A DNA stretch of 26,628 nt from positions 1 through 26,628 of the forward strand of contig CAKSQP010000011.1 in the NCBI GenBank assembly GCA_934486965.1. The letters are read 5' to 3'. Positions 23,186 to 26,628 of this stretch are shown here, piece after piece. The stretch comes from an uncultured Eubacteriales bacterium. Lineage in GTDB: Bacteria > Bacillota > Clostridia > Oscillospirales > UBA644. The notes beneath the pieces were generated by a model. It was not told where the DNA came from. It saw only the letters and a list, made by a program, of their open reading frames with translations, and searched no databases. How positions within the stretch are numbered: the stretch's first letter is position 1; each line of letters opens with the position of its first letter. Made by a program: the position numbers and the translations under genes.

Positions 23186-24918
23186 CGTCCCTGCTTGTAG
23201 ATTTCAAGGTATTTATCCGCTTCGGAAATTATTTCCGACCGCATTTCGTCCGAAAGTTCGCCCGCGACGTCTATTCTGCGGCAGGTCTCGGGCAGTGCCG
23301 TTTCAATATGTGAAATAAGTCCTTCGCGGAACGTTTTTATCTCGTTTGCGGGAACGGAAAGCATCGTTTTGTGAAGCGCCGCAACAAGCATTATGACTTG
23401 TTCGTGCTGACTGAAAGGACTGTACTGCTCCTGACGCAGAAGCCGCATAAGCCCCGTTCCGTAGTCGATGGTTTTCTTTGTCGCCTCGTCGAGGTCGCTT
23501 GAAAACTGCGTGAAGACTTCCATTTCCCTGTATTGCGCAAGGTCAAGCCTTATTGCGCCCGTAGCCTTTTTCATCGCTTTTGTCTGTGCGTCGCCGCCGA
23601 CACGCGAAACCGAAAGCCCGACGTTTACAGCAGGGCGCTGACCCGCAAAAAAGAGACTGCTTTCAAGGAATATCTGTCCGTCGGTTATCGAGATTATGTT
23701 TGTCGGAATGTATGCCGAAACGTCGCCTGCCTGTGTTTCGACTATCGGCAGAGCGGTCATCGAGCCGCCGCCTCTTTCGTCGGAAAGGTGAGCGGAGCGT
23801 TCGAGAAGTCTCGAATGAAGGTAGAAAATATCTCCGGGGTACGCCTCACGTCCGGGTGAACGTCCGAGAAGAAGACTCAAGGAGCGGTAGGCGACCGCGT
23901 GCTTTGAAAGGTCGTCGTAGACGATAAGGACGTCGTTTCCGCGGTTCATGAAATATTCGCCCAAAGCACAGCCCGCATAAGGCGCAATGTATAAAAGCGG
24001 AGCGGGGTCGCTTGCGGAGGCGTTGACTATAACGGTATAGGACATGGCGTTATGCTTTTTCAGGGTTTCGGTAAGTTGCGCGACGGAACTTGCTTTCTGA
24101 CCTATCGCGACATATATGCAGATAACGCCCTTGTTTTTCTGGTTTATTATCGTATCGACGGCAATAGCGGTTTTACCGGTCTGTCTGTCGCCGATTATGA
24201 GTTCACGCTGACCTCTTCCGATAGGAAACATCGAGTCGATAGCGAGAAGTCCCGTTTCCATCGGTTTGTTTACGGGCTGACGGTCGATAATCCCCGGCGC
24301 GGGGCTTTCTATCGGAAGATAGTCGGAAACAACTATTTCGCCTTTTCCGTCGATCGGATTGCCGAGAGGGTCGACAACTCTTCCGAGAAAATCGTCGCCC
24401 GCGGGCATTCCCGCAGTTTTTCCCGTGCGGTAAACGGTGCTTCCCTCGGTTATTTCTTCGTCGTCGTCAAAAAGGATACAGCCGACTTCGTCTCTGTCGA
24501 GGTCGAGGACCATTCCTTTTATCCCGCAGGAAAATACCACTATTTCGCCGTAAGTTACTCTTTCAAGCCCCGTGACAACGGCAATTCCGTCGCCGACGCT
24601 CTTTACTTTTCCTATTTCATTCGGGACAGCCTTCGGCGAAAAGGAAGAGACCGCTTCTTTTATAAGAGAAACGACGTTTCCCGAACTTCCGGCGCTTTTT
24701 TCTATTTCGTTTTTAAGTTGAAGAAATCTTCCCGCGACCGTCCAGTCGTAAATTTCCGAGCCGACGGCGAGTTTGAATCCCTTTTTTATTTTTTCGTCCT
24801 TTTTCCATTCAAAGGAAAAGCCCTCGCCGTACTTTTTTTTGATAAAAGCGGAAAAACGCTCTTTCTGTGCGGCGGTGGGTTCTTCAAAGGAATAAAGAAC
24901 GGCTTTTTTATCATTCAT
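23182..24918 (-). CDS. atpA: ATP synthase F1 alpha subunit with N-terminal delta-subunit domain
   Basis: A 578-residue protein, about 70 residues longer than a normal alpha subunit. Residues from about 85 are standard alpha: IGKVKSVGDGIAVVTGL, the P-loop GDRQTGKTAIA near 241, and LLLGRSPGREAYPGD with the arginine finger near 352. Residues 4-73 align end to end with the C-terminal domain of delta/OSCP, including its last helix and the pattern GFKLAVGSEIYDWTVAGRF against the delta consensus of Gly-hydrophobics-Gly-D-D-S-V-R-G-R-L. No separate atpH exists between atpF and this gene. The ATG at 24918 overlaps the end of atpF by eight bases, so the extension is translated from a coupled start and is not a mis-called start. 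Confidence 0.88.
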   Translation of the reverse strand: MNDKKAVLYSFEEPTAAQKERFSAFIKKKYGEGFSFEWKKDEKIKKGFKLAVGSEIYDWTVAGRFLQLKNEIEKSAGSSGNVVSLIKEAVSSFSPKAVPNEIGKVKSVGDGIAVVTGLERVTYGEIVVFSCGIKGMVLDLDRDEVGCILFDDDEEITEGSTVYRTGKTAGMPAGDDFLGRVVDPLGNPIDGKGEIVVSDYLPIESPAPGIIDRQPVNKPMETGLLAIDSMFPIGRGQRELIIGDRQTGKTAIAVDTIINQKNKGVICIYVAIGQKASSVAQLTETLKKHNAMSYTVIVNASASDPAPLLYIAPYAGCALGEYFMNRGNDVLIVYDDLSKHAVAYRSLSLLLGRSPGREAYPGDIFYLHSRLLERSAHLSDERGGGSMTALPIVETQAGDVSAYIPTNIISITDGQIFLESSLFFAGQRPAVNVGLSVSRVGGDAQTKAMKKATGAIRLDLAQYREMEVFTQFSSDLDEATKKTIDYGTGLMRLLRQEQYSPFSQHEQVIMLVAALHKTMLSVPANEIKTFREGLISHIETALPETCRRIDVAGELSDEMRSEIISEADKYLEIYKQGR

Positions 24919-25402
24919 TTTCCGCACCCCGTTCGGCGTCGTCAAGGAAACTGTCGAAAGAGTCGGAAGTCGACTGCGAGATGAGTTTTTCGGCAGCGTC
25001 TGCGGCAAGGTCTGAAATTTCCTTCTGAGCCTCGGTCATAATGCGGTCTTTTTCGTGAAGAGCCTCTTTGCGTGCCGCAACGACGATGTTCGTCGCCTGC
25101 GCTTTCGCCTGTTCTATTGCGGCTTCTCCCTCTGCGGCGGCTTTCTTTGCGGCGTCAGACTTTATTTTTGCGATCTCTTCTTCGGACGCCGCAATGCGTT
25201 TTTCATATTCCGCTTTGAGGTCTTCCGCCTTTTGAAGTCCGTCTTTTACAGACTGTTCTCTTTCGGCAAACGCGGTCTCTCTTTTGTCCATGAACTTTTT
25301 GACCGGTCCGTATAAAAGAAGATAAAGACCGCCCGCAAGAATTACAAAATTGAGCAGATGCAGAAGTATCTGCTGAAAATCAATATTAAGCGGCAGATTC
25401 AT
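24911..25402 (-). CDS. atpF: ATP synthase Fo subunit b
   Basis: A 163-residue b subunit of normal length. A single N-terminal membrane helix (about residues 10-32, LLHLLNFVILAGGLYLLLYG) is followed by VKKFMDKRE and then a long Ala/Glu/Lys-rich coiled coil (about 40-140) that forms the peripheral stalk. GGGAGG lies 8 nt upstream of the ATG. Normally the C-terminal end of b binds the C-terminal domain of delta; here that domain appears to be fused to alpha, encoded by the very next gene, whose start overlaps this stop. Confidence 0.93.
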   Translation of the reverse strand: MNLPLNIDFQQILLHLLNFVILAGGLYLLLYGPVKKFMDKRETAFAEREQSVKDGLQKAEDLKAEYEKRIAASEEEIAKIKSDAAKKAAAEGEAAIEQAKAQATNIVVAARKEALHEKDRIMTEAQKEISDLAADAAEKLISQSTSDSFDSFLDDAERGAENE

Positions 25403-25417
25403 TTATATGCCTCCCGA

Positions 25418-25789
25418 TCAAAGAACGAAGATTATAAGAATTGCAACGATAAGTGCGTAGATGATAGCGGTTTCGATAAATACAAGACCGAGCATGAGAG
25501 ATGTTCTTATTTTGCCGTCTGCTTCGGGCTGACGTGAAATTCCGTCAACGGCTTTGGAAATTGCAAAGCCCATTGCTATCGCGCCGCCTACCGCGACGAC
25601 TGCAATGGCGACTGCCGCGGCTATTGCTTTTGTTGAAAGGACGTCGTTTTCGTTTGTTTCATCTGTGGGGGCTACCGCAATGCTTTCGGCGGTCGTCGTC
25701 TCCTCGGCTGCAAACGCAGGAAGAGCGAAAACGGATATCATAAGAGTAAGAATGAGACATACGGTGATGATTTTGATTGCTTTTTTCAT
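25418..25789 (-). CDS. atpE: ATP synthase Fo subunit c with signal peptide
   Basis: A 123-residue subunit c; the family is usually 70-90 residues. The C-terminal 70 residues form the hairpin of two helices with the RQPEA loop and the ion-binding Glu near residue 105 in FIETAIIY. The first 50 residues look like a cleavable signal peptide (MKKAIKIITVCLILTLMISV, then FALPAFA) and a Thr/Glu-rich linker. At the place of the Na+-binding Gln of Na+-type c subunits there is Met, and Ala follows the Glu-Thr pair, so H+ coupling is more likely than Na+; that is inference. GGAGG precedes the ATG. Confidence 0.93.
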   Translation of the reverse strand: MKKAIKIITVCLILTLMISVFALPAFAAEETTTAESIAVAPTDETNENDVLSTKAIAAAVAIAVVAVGGAIAMGFAISKAVDGISRQPEADGKIRTSLMLGLVFIETAIIYALIVAILIIFVL

Positions 25790-25804
25790 TTTTTTATACC
25801 TCCG

Positions 25805-26628
25805 TCAGGCTTTTGCCTGTTTTTTATTTTTAGGTTTTCTTTCTGCCGCTTCTCCGTAGAATACGGAGGTGAGCATCGTTAAAACGTAAGTCTGGATAAG
25901 AGCGTGCAGTAAGGTGAACAAAACGCCGACCGCAACAGGTAAAACAAAACTTAAACTTACATAGTGGTAAACAAGTTCCGTTACCAGCGCTCCCGAAAGC
26001 AACGCTCCGAAAAGTCTGAAACTCATCGAGACGGGGAGCGAAAAGTCTTTTAATGCTCCTCCGACGCCCTTTATACCGTTTCCGACAAGCCCTCCGCCGA
26101 GGATAACCCCGTAGGAAAGAAAGCCCATCATTATCGCGGCGTTTATATCCGAAAGGGGGGCGGGAAGGGAAATGGGAAGTCCCTCCGTCGTTACCGCTTC
26201 GATTCCGAACAGTTCAAAAAGCGTTCCGACAAAAATGTAGGAACCCGCGCCGAAAAGGTACGCTCCCAGAAACGAATTCCGTTGGGGGCTGTTCGTTTTG
26301 GCGAGGTTATCGAAAAATCCGACTGCCGTTTCGATTACCGTCTGAAATTTTCCGGGGACTTCTTTGAAACGGGGGATCGCGAAAATTCGCACCGCCGCCG
26401 CAAAAAGCAGGAGAATTCCGGTTAAGATAAATCCCGAAATTACCGCAGGGTTTACTTCGAGCCCGAGAAATTCCACTTTGTTGAGTCCGTGCAGTACCGC
26501 GTCTTTCATCGCGTCTTTTATCGTCTCTTTTTCGCCCGACGCCGCAGGCGCGATGATTGCACCTACCGTCAGGGCGACAATTAAAACGAGCCAGACTGCG
26601 ATAAACACGGTCTTCTTTTTCTTGCTCA
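25805..26628 (-). CDS. atpB: ATP synthase Fo subunit a (start at window edge)
   Basis: The stop is at 25805 and the frame is still open at the right edge. At the edge the frame reads nTG-AGC-AAG-AAA, so the true start is very likely an ATG whose first base is just outside, giving a product starting MSKKKK; a GTG at 26608 is the alternative inside the window. The protein has about six membrane segments, the essential Arg in SMSFRLFGALLSG near residue 203 that faces the c-ring Glu, and LLHALIQTYVLTMLTSVFYG near the end. It forms the proton channel and stator and is the first structural gene of the operon seen here. Confidence 0.92.
   Translation of the reverse strand, partial: SKKKKTVFIAVWLVLIVALTVGAIIAPAASGEKETIKDAMKDAVLHGLNKVEFLGLEVNPAVISGFILTGILLLFAAAVRIFAIPRFKEVPGKFQTVIETAVGFFDNLAKTNSPQRNSFLGAYLFGAGSYIFVGTLFELFGIEAVTTEGLPISLPAPLSDINAAIMMGFLSYGVILGGGLVGNGIKGVGGALKDFSLPVSMSFRLFGALLSGALVTELVYHYVSLSFVLPVAVGVLFTLLHALIQTYVLTMLTSVFYGEAAERKPKNKKQAKA

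Noticed and set aside
25418..25789. Sodium-type c-ring signature
   Set aside because: The Glu-Thr pair is suggestive, but the Gln of helix 1 is Met and the following Thr is Ala, so the Na+ ligand set is incomplete.

Overview
The window looks like a chromosomal segment of an anaerobic member of the Bacillota, class Clostridia, probably an uncultured gut lineage. The reasons are purine-rich Shine-Dalgarno sites before most genes, consensus sigma-A promoters, an ECF-type folate transporter behind a tetrahydrofolate riboswitch, and the gene order mreB-mreC-mreD-mrdA-minD-mgsA. No plasmid, phage, CRISPR, rRNA or tRNA signature was seen. Genus-level identity cannot be given from the sequence alone.

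Layout. 1-394: non-coding leader with a possible promoter. 395-2795 (+): a Wzy/WaaL-type polysaccharide polymerase or ligase and a KefB/NhaP-type cation:proton antiporter. 2796-4477: a repeat-rich patch holding one small lipoprotein gene (-), a MITE-like element (2802-3022), a duplicated tail of the antiporter gene (3838-3881) and a composite inverted-repeat-bounded element (3893-4468). 4478-5229 (-): folT with its own promoter and THF riboswitch. 5641-19160 (+): one long co-oriented block made of the rod-shape/elongasome genes (mreB, mreC, mreD, PBP2), minD, a methylglyoxal synthase homologue, hisS and aspS, then a four-gene GldA/GldF/GldG/DUF4340 ABC system. 19206-19818: GC-rich mosaic repeats between convergent genes. 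19822-20232 (-): a small coiled-coil protein of unknown function. 20470 to the window edge (-): the ATP synthase operon atpB-atpE-atpF-atpA-atpG-atpD-atpC.

The most unusual content is in the ATP synthase operon. There is no free delta-subunit gene (atpH) between atpF and atpA. Instead the alpha subunit begins with about 70 residues that match the C-terminal, b-binding domain of delta. The beta subunit gene atpD is interrupted by a single in-frame TAA where a conserved Leu codon is expected, while the sequence on both sides is intact and in frame. Subunit c carries an N-terminal signal peptide.

The second theme is a family of dispersed elements. Copies of one element start 4-10 nt after the stop codon of three unrelated genes (antiporter, folT, atpC), always in the same orientation relative to the gene, and each carries a hairpin with T-runs that could terminate transcription in both directions. 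Separately, the methylglyoxal synthase homologue has lost several catalytic residues, including the position of the catalytic Asp.
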